Positions 53,848 through 62,940 of a stretch of DNA of 64,000 nucleotides are shown here, piece by piece. How positions within the stretch are numbered: position 1 is the first letter of the stretch; the number at the start of each line of letters is the position of its first letter. The notes below the pieces were generated by a model. That model worked only from the letters and a program-made list of their open reading frames with translations. It was not told the origin of the DNA and did not search any database. Origin of the DNA: Undibacterium sp. CCC3.4 (GTDB taxonomy: Bacteria; Pseudomonadota; Gammaproteobacteria; Burkholderiales; Burkholderiaceae_D); NCBI RefSeq assembly GCF_034347425.1, contig NZ_CP133779.1, forward strand, positions 2,232,001 to 2,296,000. Direction: 5' to 3'. Made by a program: the position numbers and the translations under genes.

Positions 53848-54195
53848 ATGCAAACAGAGACCCAAACCAACACCAATTTTTTCAATTACGATCCGAACAA
53901 TTTGCTCAATTTTATTTTGGAAAAATTGGAATTAAAAAACGATGCAAGCCTGTGTCGTTTCTTGGAATTGAAGCCGCATGTGATCAGCAAAATTCGTAAT
54001 TTTCATGTGATGGTCAGCCCATATGTTTTGATACGTATGCATGAAAAAACCGGTTTGAGTATTGGTGAGTTGCGCGCTTTAATGGGCGATAAACGTAAGA
54101 AATATATGAAGGGCGGCGAACGCTGGGTCAGTACTGCACCGAATGATAAAGTTTACGCACAGCCGGATGCCGAGAAGCAAGCAGCAGTGGCGTGA
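53848..54195 (+). CDS. Small HTH-like protein
   Basis: A 115-residue cytoplasmic protein. Its centre reads as a helix-turn-helix of the Cro/C1 type: LNFILEKLELKNDASLCRFL, then LKPHVISKIRNFHVMVSPYV, IRMHEKTGLSIGELRALMG. A basic stretch (DKRKKYMKGGERW) and an Ala/Asp tail follow. Proteins of this shape are frequent small regulators in Burkholderiales, but no target is known. GGAGTGG lies before the ATG and a clear terminator follows, so it is a stand-alone gene. Confidence 0.75.
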   Translation: MQTETQTNTNFFNYDPNNLLNFILEKLELKNDASLCRFLELKPHVISKIRNFHVMVSPYVLIRMHEKTGLSIGELRALMGDKRKKYMKGGERWVSTAPNDKVYAQPDAEKQAAVA

Positions 54196-54255
54196 TGCAG
54201 AGCGCGGTTCCATATCGGTCTGATATGGAGTTGTGCTGTTTAATTCTTTCCAATT

Positions 54256-54294
54256 GGCACCGATCATTTAACATGGATCGGTGTCATTTTTTTT
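54256..54294 (+). terminator. Rho-independent terminator of the small HTH gene
   Basis: A 10-bp stem (54256-54265 with 54276-54285, one G-U pair) around CACCGATC/GATCGGTG is followed by eight T. It starts 61 bases after the stop. Confidence 0.88.
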
Positions 54295-54343
54295 AGGTAG
54301 GCACGAATTTTATCGCAGCGAAATTGAGCTTTGCCAATTAAAC

Positions 54344-55942
54344 TCAGTGTATCAGCGTCAGGCTGCTGGCCAGGCTTTCTTGGCCGGAGCGACTGATCGC
54401 CGTAATACTGATTTCCTTCGTCTTGGCCTTAGCTGGCAGTGTGATGTCGACTTGTAGTTGCTGCGCACTCTGTACGCTGAGCAACCATTGTTCATCGCTA
54501 CGTCGCCACACGGCTAACCAACGGGTATTCTCAGGGTCGGCCAAATTCACTCGCAGTGATTGCTGATCTGCATGCAAGTGCAATTGTGGGGCGGCCAAGT
54601 TGGTACTTTCCAACCAAGGCGAGGCAGGTACCACGGCCACCGTTGCATATTTCTCGGTCGCCAGTCGCTGGCGTATCTCTTTGCGATTCTGTAATAAGCT
54701 GATCATACTGAAATGAATATGTCCGTCGCCTGAACGTTCGCGCAAGACCTCGACTTGATTGAGAATTTCATCGGCGCTCCAAGAGCGCTCGCTTTGGTCG
54801 ATGCGACTGGTGTACAGGCCAGGCCAAATATGGCGTTGCTGCGAATTTTGCGCTTGCCAGTAGTCATACAATACTTTGAAGGCCTGCGGCGTTTGATTGA
54901 TAGGCCAATACAGTTGCGGTGCCAGATAGTCGAGCCAGCCTTGCGCCAACCACAGTTCCACATCGGCATACAATTTATCGTATTGGCTAAATCCGGTAAT
55001 GCCGGCGGGCATGCGATCGAGTCGCCCTATGCCAAACGGGCTGATACCAAATTTCACCCAACTTTTTTCTCGGTGGACAATCTGGTTGAGCGCCTCGACC
55101 AAGTTGTTAACATGCGTGCGCCGCCAGTCGGCGCGACTAAGTGTGCCAGCGCTTTGCAGATAACGGTTCCAGTTCGCATCATCGGGAAAATCGACTTCCG
55201 CGCCACTGGCATTTTTGATCGGGTAGGGATAGAAGTAATCGTCGATATGAATGCCGTCGACGTCGTAGCGGTGAACGACGTCACTGATGACACGCAGAGT
55301 TTGTTCCATCGCCTGCGGTTCCGACGGATCCATCCATTGCAACTCACCGTACTGGCGCACCACACCGGGTACGCTGCGGCTGATGTGATTTTTTGCCACG
55401 CTACCCTTGGCACCTGCGCTGCGCGCGCGGTAGGGATTGAACCAAGCATGTAATTCCAAGCCACGTTGGTGTGCCTGTTCTATCCAAAATTGCAGTGGGT
55501 CGTAATAAGGGCGCGGTGCACGTCCTTGTTCTCCGGTCAGAAATTCAGACCACGGTTCGATGGCCGAGGGATAAATCGCATCGGCTGCTGGCCGCACTTG
55601 CAAAACGATGGCATTGAGCTTCATCTCGGCGGCTTGATCGAGCACGGTGAGGATTTCTGCTTTTTGCTTTTCGCTACTGAGGTCGCGCCGGCTTGGCCAG
55701 TCAATATTGGCCACCGTCGATACCCAAACGGCGCGGAACTCACGCGGTGTGGCGGGGGGCTGGCCAGCAGTCGGCGGGCTCGTCGGTCGGCTGGAAGGCG
55801 GTAGCAATGGCGTCTTGCTTGGGCTTGAAGGCGGCGGTGGCGACTGGCAGGCCAACATCAGCAAGACGGCTGCCGACGCGCTCAGCAGGCTGAGGCGGCG
55901 CGATCGGAGGGGCGTGGTGAGCGCGAAGACGTGGGCAAGCAT
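54344..55942 (-). CDS. Lipoprotein glycoside hydrolase of the GHL10/YddW type
   Basis: The 532-residue lipoprotein (lipobox MLACQ near residue 32) has a Pro/Ser-rich linker and then a TIM-barrel hydrolase-like domain: EFRAVWVSTVANIDWPSRRD, QVRPAADAIYPSAIEPWSEF, LHAWFNPYRARSAG, YDVDGIHIDDYFYPYP and FGISPFGIG. These are hallmarks of the GHL10 (DUF187) family, whose members bind or cut denuded peptidoglycan glycan strands. A C-terminal beta domain follows. The ATG at 55942 was preferred to 55966. Confidence 0.88.
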   Translation of the reverse strand: MLAHVFALTTPLRSRRLSLLSASAAVLLMLACQSPPPPSSPSKTPLLPPSSRPTSPPTAGQPPATPREFRAVWVSTVANIDWPSRRDLSSEKQKAEILTVLDQAAEMKLNAIVLQVRPAADAIYPSAIEPWSEFLTGEQGRAPRPYYDPLQFWIEQAHQRGLELHAWFNPYRARSAGAKGSVAKNHISRSVPGVVRQYGELQWMDPSEPQAMEQTLRVISDVVHRYDVDGIHIDDYFYPYPIKNASGAEVDFPDDANWNRYLQSAGTLSRADWRRTHVNNLVEALNQIVHREKSWVKFGISPFGIGRLDRMPAGITGFSQYDKLYADVELWLAQGWLDYLAPQLYWPINQTPQAFKVLYDYWQAQNSQQRHIWPGLYTSRIDQSERSWSADEILNQVEVLRERSGDGHIHFSMISLLQNRKEIRQRLATEKYATVAVVPASPWLESTNLAAPQLHLHADQQSLRVNLADPENTRWLAVWRRSDEQWLLSVQSAQQLQVDITLPAKAKTKEISITAISRSGQESLASSLTLIH

Positions 55943-56241
55943 GCGGCAATGATCGTTGTAAAACAAAAGAGCTCAGATGCTACTGCATTCCACTTAGGCA
56001 GACCAGCATTTTCAGCAGCAAGCCGGCGGCGGAATGATTGTTGATTGAAGCTTATAATTCTTATTTTAGCAATAATGAATTGTTGCGGGAGAGCTTTATT
56101 TGGACTAATTTCTCGCATATAGTGCGTGCATGCCGTCGATTCAGCTAAAAAATGAATCAAAATATAAACAATAGCTACTTGTTGAGCAATAATCGAGTCC
56201 TCTCGAAACACCAGCAAGTCGCCCCGCTCGGAGAAGTAACA

Positions 56242-56583
56242 ATGAAAACCACGCAATGGATAGCCGCCTTGAGTTTGCTCGCTTTGAGCAGTAATGTATT
56301 GGCGCAAGAAAGTGCCGATAAGAAGTATGCTTATCTGCTCGGTACCGCGGTACCGACCCAGGCGGCGCAACGTACTATTGCCATCACGCCAAATACCAAG
56401 GCTGTCAACGTAACCGGCGGCGAGACCGTGCAGTTCACCGTCGGTGACTCAGCGTTTGCCTGGAAATTTGACGTTGCCATGACGGTCAGCAGCTTTGAAC
56501 TCAATGCCGTCGCACCGGCCGGCTTGTTAGCGCAAACTGTGCGTGCCTATGTGGCAACTGACCCGCAATATCTGAATCCTTGA
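56242..56583 (+). CDS. CzcE-like periplasmic metal-binding protein
   Basis: A 113-residue exported protein with a signal peptide (MKTTQWIAALSLLALSSNVL, cleaved after LAQ). The mature part has the CzcE pattern: AAQRTIAITPNTKAVNVTGG, ETVQFTVGDSAFAWKFDV, and APAGLLAQTVRAYVA. CzcE of Cupriavidus binds copper in the periplasm. There is no metal-efflux operon next to it; the window's metal ATPases are over 35 kb away. The ATG at 56242 gives the signal peptide; the frame is open for 30 codons before it. Confidence 0.8.
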   Translation: MKTTQWIAALSLLALSSNVLAQESADKKYAYLLGTAVPTQAAQRTIAITPNTKAVNVTGGETVQFTVGDSAFAWKFDVAMTVSSFELNAVAPAGLLAQTVRAYVATDPQYLNP

Positions 56584-56664
56584 TGTTTACCGCCATCAGA
56601 TTTGAGCGCGCCCACGCGAAAACGTGGCAATATCAAGTCTGATGAATAGCAGAAAGCGGCGCAG

Positions 56665-57630
56665 ATGGATAAATTGATTGCGATGCAGGTATTTAACGAG
56701 GTGGTCAAGTATGGCAGTTTTTCTCGCGCGGCCGAGCACCTCAATATGGTGCCCTCGGTGGTTACTCGCCATGTTTCTGCCTTGGAAAAGCAATTGGGTT
56801 CGCAATTATTGGTGCGTACCACGCGACGCTTGTCGCTCACTGAGCGCGGCGAAATTTACCTGGAGCACAGCCGCCAGATTCTCGACGATGTCAGTCATGC
56901 GGAAGCCTTGGTCAGTTCGGCCGGGAAAGCGTATTCCGGGGTATTGAAAATTTCGGCACCGGTTAATTTCGGATTACATTTCCTGCCTTCGCTGATACGG
57001 AAGTTTCAAGAACTTTATCCTGACATCGTTTTCGATTTGATACTGTCCGATGAGCCGGTCGATTTCGCTGCCAGTGGCCGTGACCTTGCCATCACCATTG
57101 GCGGCAATGCCATCCATTCCGATACAGTGACGCGCGAATTGGTCTCCACCCGTTTGATTCTGTGCGCTAGTCCGCAATACTTGCGGCAAGCACCGCCCTT
57201 ACAATGTGCTGAAGATTTGCCGCTGCACCGCTGTATCGTGCTGCCAGGCTATGCGGGCGGCGGCGAGGTCTGGCCACTGATGGCGCGTGATGGGCGTATT
57301 ACGACGGTGCCGCTCAAGCCATCAATGGTGTGTAATACCTCAGCCATGGCGTTTCAATGCGCGCTCAACGACCTCGGTATTGCCATGCTGACCTGCGTAC
57401 TGACTGAGGATCACATCAGAACCGGTCGCTTGGTGCATGTGCTGGGCGAGTACGAAGTACCGGGCTTGCAATTGCTGATCGCCTATCCGAGTCGGCGCTA
57501 TTTGACCTCGAAGGCGCGCAGTTTTGTGGAGTTTTTGATTGCGCGCATCACGCAAAACTCCGCTGCGCTAGCCCTTAGCCAGGCACCGGCGGATGCGCTG
57601 GCGCTGCTGACGCCGGCGCGCTTTGCTTGA
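56665..57630 (+). CDS. LysR-family transcriptional regulator
   Basis: A 321-residue LysR regulator with the N-terminal winged HTH (MQVFNEVVKYGSFSRAAEHL, NMVPSVVTRHVSALEKQLG) and a type-2 periplasmic-binding-like effector domain (VLKISAPVNFGLHFLPSLI). It resembles the CrgA/AaeR-like branch. It does not sit divergent to a clear target: the CzcE-like gene lies upstream on the same strand, and its last 56 bases overlap the convergent lipocalin gene. Effector unknown. Confidence 0.93.
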   Translation: MDKLIAMQVFNEVVKYGSFSRAAEHLNMVPSVVTRHVSALEKQLGSQLLVRTTRRLSLTERGEIYLEHSRQILDDVSHAEALVSSAGKAYSGVLKISAPVNFGLHFLPSLIRKFQELYPDIVFDLILSDEPVDFAASGRDLAITIGGNAIHSDTVTRELVSTRLILCASPQYLRQAPPLQCAEDLPLHRCIVLPGYAGGGEVWPLMARDGRITTVPLKPSMVCNTSAMAFQCALNDLGIAMLTCVLTEDHIRTGRLVHVLGEYEVPGLQLLIAYPSRRYLTSKARSFVEFLIARITQNSAALALSQAPADALALLTPARFA

Positions 57631-58135
57631 CGAACACTAATTGGCTGGTATCGAAACCGAGTGCGGCGGCGCGCGCCAGTAAGCGGGCTTGGACTGCCGG
57701 GTCCAGCGTAGGTGTGCGCGATAGCAGCCACAGATACGATTTATCGGCACCGCCGACGAGCGAGTACTGGTAGTGCTCGGTATCGAGCTCAAAGATCACG
57801 TAGGCACCGTAAAACGGTCCGAAAAACGACACCTTGAGAAAACCGACCTCAGGACCATCGACAAAAAACGCTTTGCCGGTCGATTCGCTCCATTTACCAT
57901 CAGCGGCATGAAAGCCGCGATTGATCACGCGCAGGCCGCCATCCTCGCGCGGGCTGTAGTCGGCCGTGACCTCGCTCAAGCCGCGTTCAAACCAATGGTC
58001 GATGCGGGCAATTTCATACCATTTACCGAGATAACGGGCGCTGTCGAACTGCGCCACTGGCACCACGTCGGGTGGGCGATTGACGCAGGCGCTGAGCAGC
58101 ACCGGCAACATTAACAGAAACAGGAATTTGCGCAT
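57575..58135 (-). CDS. blc: Outer-membrane lipoprotein lipocalin
   Basis: The 186-residue bacterial lipocalin has a lipoprotein signal (LLMLPVLLSACV). Lipocalin motifs are DSARYLGKWYEIARIDHWFE (GxW), the middle FFGPFYGAYVIFELD and SYLWLLSRTPTLD. Blc-type proteins bind lysophospholipids and help membrane repair. The ATG at 58135 fits the signal peptide. Its 3' end overlaps the convergent LysR gene by 56 bases, giving antisense mRNA ends. Confidence 0.93.
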   Translation of the reverse strand: MRKFLFLLMLPVLLSACVNRPPDVVPVAQFDSARYLGKWYEIARIDHWFERGLSEVTADYSPREDGGLRVINRGFHAADGKWSESTGKAFFVDGPEVGFLKVSFFGPFYGAYVIFELDTEHYQYSLVGGADKSYLWLLSRTPTLDPAVQARLLARAAALGFDTSQLVFVKQSAPASAAPAHPPVPG

Positions 58136-58300
58136 GGAGGGGCTCGCCTTGTTAAAAAAATCGCAGGCTACGCTGACTTCTGAGAGCCGCGCAGATACAT
58201 CAAGATACAATTGGCCGGACAACCGAAATCAAGCTGATGGCGTTATTGCATGAATGGCAGACTAGGTACTGCCCTACCGAAACTTTACAGGGGAACTCAC

Positions 58301-58651
58301 ATGCACACAAATAAAAAATCATCGGCACTGCGCTATACCATCGCTTTACTCGGTTTGGCCGCGGCATTGAGTGCGGCGACCAGCCAGGCCGAAGAAACCC
58401 CATGGCAGAAAGCGCATCCGCGCCGCGCCGAAGTCAATCAGCGGCTCGACAATCAAAACAAACGCATCAATAAAGAAGTGGCGGAAGGAGAAATGAGCAA
58501 GGGGAAAGCCGCCCGACTCAAGAAGCAAGATCATCAGATTCGCCAGGAAGAACGCGATATGGCGTCGCAAGATCACGGCCATATCAGCAAGCAAGAACAG
58601 AAAACTTTGAATCAGCAGGAAAATGCCGTCAGTAAAAAAATCGGTTCTTGA
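58301..58651 (+). CDS. Small exported, highly charged helical protein
   Basis: A 116-residue protein with a signal peptide (IALLGLAAALSAATSQAEE) and a mature part rich in Lys, Gln, Glu and Arg: HPRRAEVNQRLDNQNKRINK, KGKAARLKKQDHQIRQEERD and ISKQEQKTLNQQENAVSKKI. It is likely a periplasmic extended helix; the QR-NQ-I spacing hints at a repeated helical unit. Similar small proteins are common in Burkholderiales, function unknown. GGGGAACTCAC precedes the ATG. Confidence 0.8.
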   Translation: MHTNKKSSALRYTIALLGLAAALSAATSQAEETPWQKAHPRRAEVNQRLDNQNKRINKEVAEGEMSKGKAARLKKQDHQIRQEERDMASQDHGHISKQEQKTLNQQENAVSKKIGS

Positions 58652-58680
58652 CTCTTGATTCTTGATTCCTGATCGGTATT

Positions 58681-59076
58681 CATCAAAAATCTGACTAGGG
58701 TTTGAAACCCCGGGCTTCAGAGGCTGTCGCAAAAGGGTATTGAGTCGGTATCATTACCCTAACTGGTGGCCACGTCATTCCTGCGCGCTTTTGGCAGGAA
58801 CCCAGCGGCGTTCGTGGTTAACTGAAAATGCCAGAGATGATCGTGTTTTCAGCGCTGAAAACGACACTGGGTTCCCGCTAAAAGCATGCGGGAATGACGA
58901 GGCTGCGGCATGCGGGAATGACGAGGTATGCGGTGTTTCAGGTGTAAAAAACGTCCATCAGGCTTTTGCGACAGCCTCTTTTGGCCGGTGAGCGACGAAG
59001 GAGCGACCCGATGGGAGGGGATGCAAACCCCTTCCAGAGGCTTTTCCATCGTCGCTTGCGACGATCCATTAAGTTG
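58681..59076. repeat. 396-bp intergenic repeat with hairpin MITE core, copy C
   Basis: Same length, orientation and arms as copy A; the core is 58710-58988. The centre of the hairpin differs: the perfect CTGAAAATGCCA stem of copy A has become an imperfect one (CTGAAAA...TTTTCAG), and the left end reads CCGGGC instead of CCGGCC. It lies between the small exported protein gene and glutaminase, and no gene is damaged by it. Confidence 0.9.
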
Positions 59077-59131
59077 CTGCGGTATACGTGCCACGGCAAG
59101 CAAGCCGCCGCGTTGATGCCGGCGATTAGAC

Positions 59132-59166
59132 TCAGGGAAGCGCGGATTTCATCCGCGCTTCCCTGA
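59132..59166. other. Perfect 16-bp hairpin
   Basis: Two 16-base arms starting TCAGGGAAG (59132-59147) and ending CTTCCCTGA (59151-59166) pair perfectly around a TTC loop. No T-run follows on either strand, so it is not a classical terminator; it may stabilise an mRNA end or be a REP-like element. Confidence 0.7.
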
Positions 59167-59282
59167 TTTGTGATAAATCGGGTATTTCCTTTTATTACAG
59201 AATAAAATTCTGCCGATTTCGGATAAGTTATGCATACTGAGCTCCTGCTGACCAGCATTCCATTTCCTGATGACGCCTTAAG

Positions 59283-60203
59283 ATGAAACTTGACTACTCT
59301 GCCATCCTGGCCACCATTTACGAAGAAGTTCAGCCTTTGCTTGCCGAAGGTCGCGTTGCTTCATACATACCGCAGTTGTCGACGGTGCCTTTGGCGCAAT
59401 TTGCCATGGCGATTTATTGCCTTGATGGCAGTAGTTATCAGGTTGGAGTGGCCGAGCAGAAGTTTTCCTTGCAGAGTATTACCAAATTATTCGCCTTAGC
59501 ATTGGCGTTTTCGCGTGAAGGAGATGCGATTTGGGAGCGGGTCGGGCGCGAACCGTCTGGCAATCCCTTCAATTCCTTGGTGCAAATTGAGCACGAGCGC
59601 GGTAAGCCGCGCAATCCCTTCATCAATGCCGGGGCCTTGGTGATCAGCGATATTTTGGCGAGTCGCTTTGTCCAGTCCGATATCGCCGTGCTGCAGTTTG
59701 CCCGCAGCATCTGCGGTAATGCCGGCATCGATTTCGATACGGCGGTGGCCGAATCGGAACGCGCCACGGCGCACAGAAATTACGCCATTGCCCATTTGAT
59801 GAAAGATTTCGGTAATTTGCATAATCCGGTTGAGCAAGTCATCGCCAGTTATTGCCGCCAGTGTTCGATCACGATGACTTGCAGCGAGCTGGCACGCTCC
59901 GGCAGCTTTTTGGCGCAACACGGTACTATCCCTTGGAATGGCACGGCGATTCTCGATCGCAGTTCGGCCAAGCGCCTCAATGCCCTCATGCTCACCTGTG
60001 GAACCTATGATGCGGCCGGCGACTTTGCCTATCGCGTCGGATTACCGGCTAAAAGTGGCGTCGGCGGCGGTATTTTGGCGATTGTTCCCGGCGAATTGGC
60101 GGTAGCCGTCTGGTCGCCCGGTCTCGATGCGACTGGCAACTCATTGGCCGGCACCTATGCTTTGGAACGATTTACGACGCTGACCGCGCGCTCCATTTTC
60201 TGA
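59283..60203 (+). CDS. glsA: Glutaminase (beta-lactamase-like fold)
   Basis: GlsA hydrolyses glutamine to glutamate and ammonia in the cytoplasm. The 306 residues match the family. The catalytic Ser-x-x-Lys is in FSLQSITKLFALALA; further conserved blocks are VGREPSGNPFNSLVQIE, KPRNPFINAGALVISD, the YCRQCSITMTCSELARS stretch, and GLPAKSGVGGGILAIVPGE. Some relatives support acid resistance by releasing ammonia. Confidence 0.96.
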   Translation: MKLDYSAILATIYEEVQPLLAEGRVASYIPQLSTVPLAQFAMAIYCLDGSSYQVGVAEQKFSLQSITKLFALALAFSREGDAIWERVGREPSGNPFNSLVQIEHERGKPRNPFINAGALVISDILASRFVQSDIAVLQFARSICGNAGIDFDTAVAESERATAHRNYAIAHLMKDFGNLHNPVEQVIASYCRQCSITMTCSELARSGSFLAQHGTIPWNGTAILDRSSAKRLNALMLTCGTYDAAGDFAYRVGLPAKSGVGGGILAIVPGELAVAVWSPGLDATGNSLAGTYALERFTTLTARSIF

Positions 60204-60575
60204 TTGCACCACGCCTCCCTCTCTCTCTCCTTCACAGCACCGGCGCGATGACAGGCATGCTGCCGTTACCGCCATATTGTTCGCCAGAGTAAGCGGCCTT
60301 CGTGTGCGCGCTGCCGCTCGCGCTGCGTGATTGCGATAAATATTTCCTGTTGGCACAATTTGTGCTCGGTAATTATGCTTGATGCAGGCAAACCGTCCCG
60401 CGCTACGCCTGGAAAATATTTTGACTGATTGCACTCCCTCGTCAGCGGCGCAGCCGTGGGCGACCCAAATGATTGGAACTACCATGCCTTTGGCATATGA
60501 GCCTAGCAATGCGTGTGTAAGATGCGAACCGCAACGTACGGCACAAACCCCTGCCTTTGTCGGCCTGGCCTTATC
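60204..60575. other. Gene-free stretch with a palindrome
   Basis: No supported gene is seen. It contains a short CT tract (60212-60230) and a perfect palindrome GCACAA-T-TTGTGC (60353-60365) in an AT-rich patch about 210 bases before the GGDEF-EAL gene, which may be an operator. No terminator for glsA was found. Confidence 0.5.
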
Positions 60576-62843
60576 ATGTCGGCAACAGTAATGCGCGGCA
60601 ATAGCCAAGCAGAAAGCGTTGTCGATACCCCACTGTGGCAGTCTATCGTTGCGCGCAGTATCGTGCCGGAGCAAATTGAAGATCTGAGCGCTTACGGCCG
60701 CTGGTGGCTGGCGCGCGCGCGCGGACAGATGAGTTTATCCATGGTTGCCGCCGCCTATCTGGGGGTAGCCGCCGGCGAGCATGCCTCGGCTGAGGCTTGC
60801 TCTACCCATGTGGTTCCGGATGATTTGCCAAGTTTCAGTGCAGCCATGGAGCAAGCGCGCCATGGTGGTGCGCCGCTCGATTGTGAATTTCGTTTGATCG
60901 ATCCGCTCGAAGGGGTGCGCTGGTTTCGTCTGCGTTCTTTGGTTGCCGAGTCTGCCGCGATCAGTTCGGGCGTGCTGATCGATGTGACATCGGTCAAGCA
61001 CGCAGCGATGCGCGAGAAATTCAATTTCGCCCTGACCCAGTATTTGATCGGTACCGACACGCTCGCTGAGGCCGTCACTAAAATTATTGAGTTAGTGTGT
61101 CTCGATCTTGGTTGGGAATGGGGCGCGTATTGGGAGTTGGGCCAAGATGGCAGCGACGCGAATATCTTGCACTGTAAGCATTTTTGGCATGGGAATAATG
61201 CCCGGCTTGTGCCGTTCCAGCTCTGTAGTGAAGCCATGCATATTTCCCCTGAGCACGACTTGGTCGGACGGGTTTGGCGTACCGGTCAGGCCGAATGGAT
61301 AGACGGTTTTAGTAGCGGTGGCGAGTTTTTACGCGGCGCATTAGCGAGTGCCAGTGGCTTACAGTCTGGGTATCTGTTTCCGGTTACCTATGTGACCGCG
61401 GATGGCAGTTTGCACCGTCCTGGCGTACTGGAATTTTTCAGTAATTTTCCGCGTCAGCGCGAAGCCCAATTGCCCGATTTGTCGGCGGCAATCGGTGCGC
61501 TCATCGCCTTGACCGCACAGCGCATGACGCAGCAGGCGCAAATCCGCCGCTTAGCCCTCAGCGATGAAATGACTGGTCTGGCTAATCGCAAGCACTTTCA
61601 TGCAGCGCTCGATGCGGCCTGTCACGATGGAAAACAGCCGAGTTTCGGCGTCTTGTATATCGATCTCGATCAATTCAAACCGATTAACGACGCCTTAGGC
61701 CATCAAGCCGGCAATTGCGTATTGATAGAATTCGCGCGCCGTATGCAGGCAGTCGCACCGCGCGATGCGGTCATCGGCCGTTTGGGTGGCGATGAGTTTG
61801 CCATACTCGCCAGCGGCAGTGTGCTCGAGCTCGATATGCTGGCGCAGGCGGTATTGCAGGCGGCACGCAGCGTGTTCATTTATGAGGGCAGTGAATTGTC
61901 GGTTTCTGCCAGCATCGGCATCAGCGTGTTTCCGCAGCATGGCAGCAGCACGGCGGAACTACTGCATGCGGCCGATGCCGCCATGTATCTGAGCAAACGC
62001 AACGGCCGCAATCTGGTCAGTCATTACCAAGACGATGGCAATCGTGCCCAGCAAGAATTAGCCGGACAACTGGCTTTATTATCTGAGCTACATCATGCCC
62101 ACGCGCGCAATGAATTTTTTCTTGAATACCAGGCGATTTTCGATAGTGTCGATGGCCGCGTCTGCGCCGTCGAGGCCCTGATACGCTGGTGTAAACCGAG
62201 CGGTGAAATCGTGCGGCCCGATCAATTCATTCCGATTGCTGAACGCAGTCGCCTCATCGTACATCTCGGTCGCTGGGTGGTCGAGCAAGTTTGCCGCGAT
62301 TTGCCGCTCATGCATGCTGCCGGCATGATGCACATGCAGGTCCATATCAACATGGCCGCGCCGGAATTCCTGGACAGCGAACTGCCGGCCGAATTGATGC
62401 GCATCGTCAGCCAGGCCGGTATTACCAGCGATAATATCTGCCTTGAGCTGACCGAAAGTGCGGTCATGAGTCAGCCGGAAAAATCTATCCCCATCATGCG
62501 CGAGTTGACCAGCTTAGGGTTTTCCATCAGCCTCGACGATTTCGGCATCGCGTATTCTTCCTTATCTTTAGTCAAGCGCTTGCCGCTGTCTTCCTTGAAA
62601 ATTGACCGCTTATTCATCTCCGGTGTGCCGCATGACCGCGACGATTGCGCGATCGTCCGCGCCATCCTTGAATTGGGCCGCAATATGAAAATCGGCGTGA
62701 TTGCCGAAGGCGTGGAAACCGATGCGCAGCTGAGTTTTTTGCGTCAATTCGGCTGTCCGGTGCAAGGCTATCTGTTGGGTCGGCCTATGAGTGTCACGGC
62801 GCTGATTGCACGGCATCGAAAAACTAAGCTAAGCAGTTTGTAG
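60576..62843 (+). CDS. PAS-GAF-GGDEF-EAL c-di-GMP signalling protein
   Basis: The 755-residue soluble protein has a PAS-like N-terminus (about 40-125), a GAF-like domain (about 140-310, with WEWGAYWELGQDG), a GGDEF domain with intact signature (GRLGGDEFAIL; DLDQFKPINDALGHQAGN) and an EAL domain (AVEALIRWCKPSG, NMAAPEFLDSE, LELTESAVM, LDDFGIAYSSLSL, KIDRLFISG, VIAEGVETDAQ). Both diguanylate cyclase and phosphodiesterase activities are possible. The EAL loop has DDFGIAYSS where most active enzymes read DDFGTGYSS, so phosphodiesterase activity may be reduced. I chose the ATG at 60576 over 60513. Confidence 0.9.
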   Translation: MSATVMRGNSQAESVVDTPLWQSIVARSIVPEQIEDLSAYGRWWLARARGQMSLSMVAAAYLGVAAGEHASAEACSTHVVPDDLPSFSAAMEQARHGGAPLDCEFRLIDPLEGVRWFRLRSLVAESAAISSGVLIDVTSVKHAAMREKFNFALTQYLIGTDTLAEAVTKIIELVCLDLGWEWGAYWELGQDGSDANILHCKHFWHGNNARLVPFQLCSEAMHISPEHDLVGRVWRTGQAEWIDGFSSGGEFLRGALASASGLQSGYLFPVTYVTADGSLHRPGVLEFFSNFPRQREAQLPDLSAAIGALIALTAQRMTQQAQIRRLALSDEMTGLANRKHFHAALDAACHDGKQPSFGVLYIDLDQFKPINDALGHQAGNCVLIEFARRMQAVAPRDAVIGRLGGDEFAILASGSVLELDMLAQAVLQAARSVFIYEGSELSVSASIGISVFPQHGSSTAELLHAADAAMYLSKRNGRNLVSHYQDDGNRAQQELAGQLALLSELHHAHARNEFFLEYQAIFDSVDGRVCAVEALIRWCKPSGEIVRPDQFIPIAERSRLIVHLGRWVVEQVCRDLPLMHAAGMMHMQVHINMAAPEFLDSELPAELMRIVSQAGITSDNICLELTESAVMSQPEKSIPIMRELTSLGFSISLDDFGIAYSSLSLVKRLPLSSLKIDRLFISGVPHDRDDCAIVRAILELGRNMKIGVIAEGVETDAQLSFLRQFGCPVQGYLLGRPMSVTALIARHRKTKLSSL

Positions 62844-62861
62844 CGGTGCTCGGTTGTTTGA

Positions 62862-62908
62862 AATAAAAAAATGCCTGATGAAAAAAATCATCAGGCATTT
62901 TTTTATTT
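62862..62908. terminator. Bidirectional terminator between the GGDEF-EAL gene and aceA
   Basis: ATGCCTGATG (62871-62880) pairs perfectly with CATCAGGCAT (62889-62898); A-runs before and T-runs after it make it work for both convergent genes. Confidence 0.93.
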
Positions 62909-62940
62909 CACTGGCGCGCACTGTCGCGCGTCAGCGTGTA

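Noticed and set aside
60350..60375. TTGGCA...TAATTA as a sigma-70 promoter of the GGDEF-EAL gene
   Set aside because: The spacer is only 14 bp and the palindrome GCACAATTTGTGC explains part of the similarity.
60141..60674. 177-codon reverse frame between glsA and the GGDEF-EAL gene
   Set aside because: Unnatural composition, overlaps both neighbours, no ribosome-binding site.
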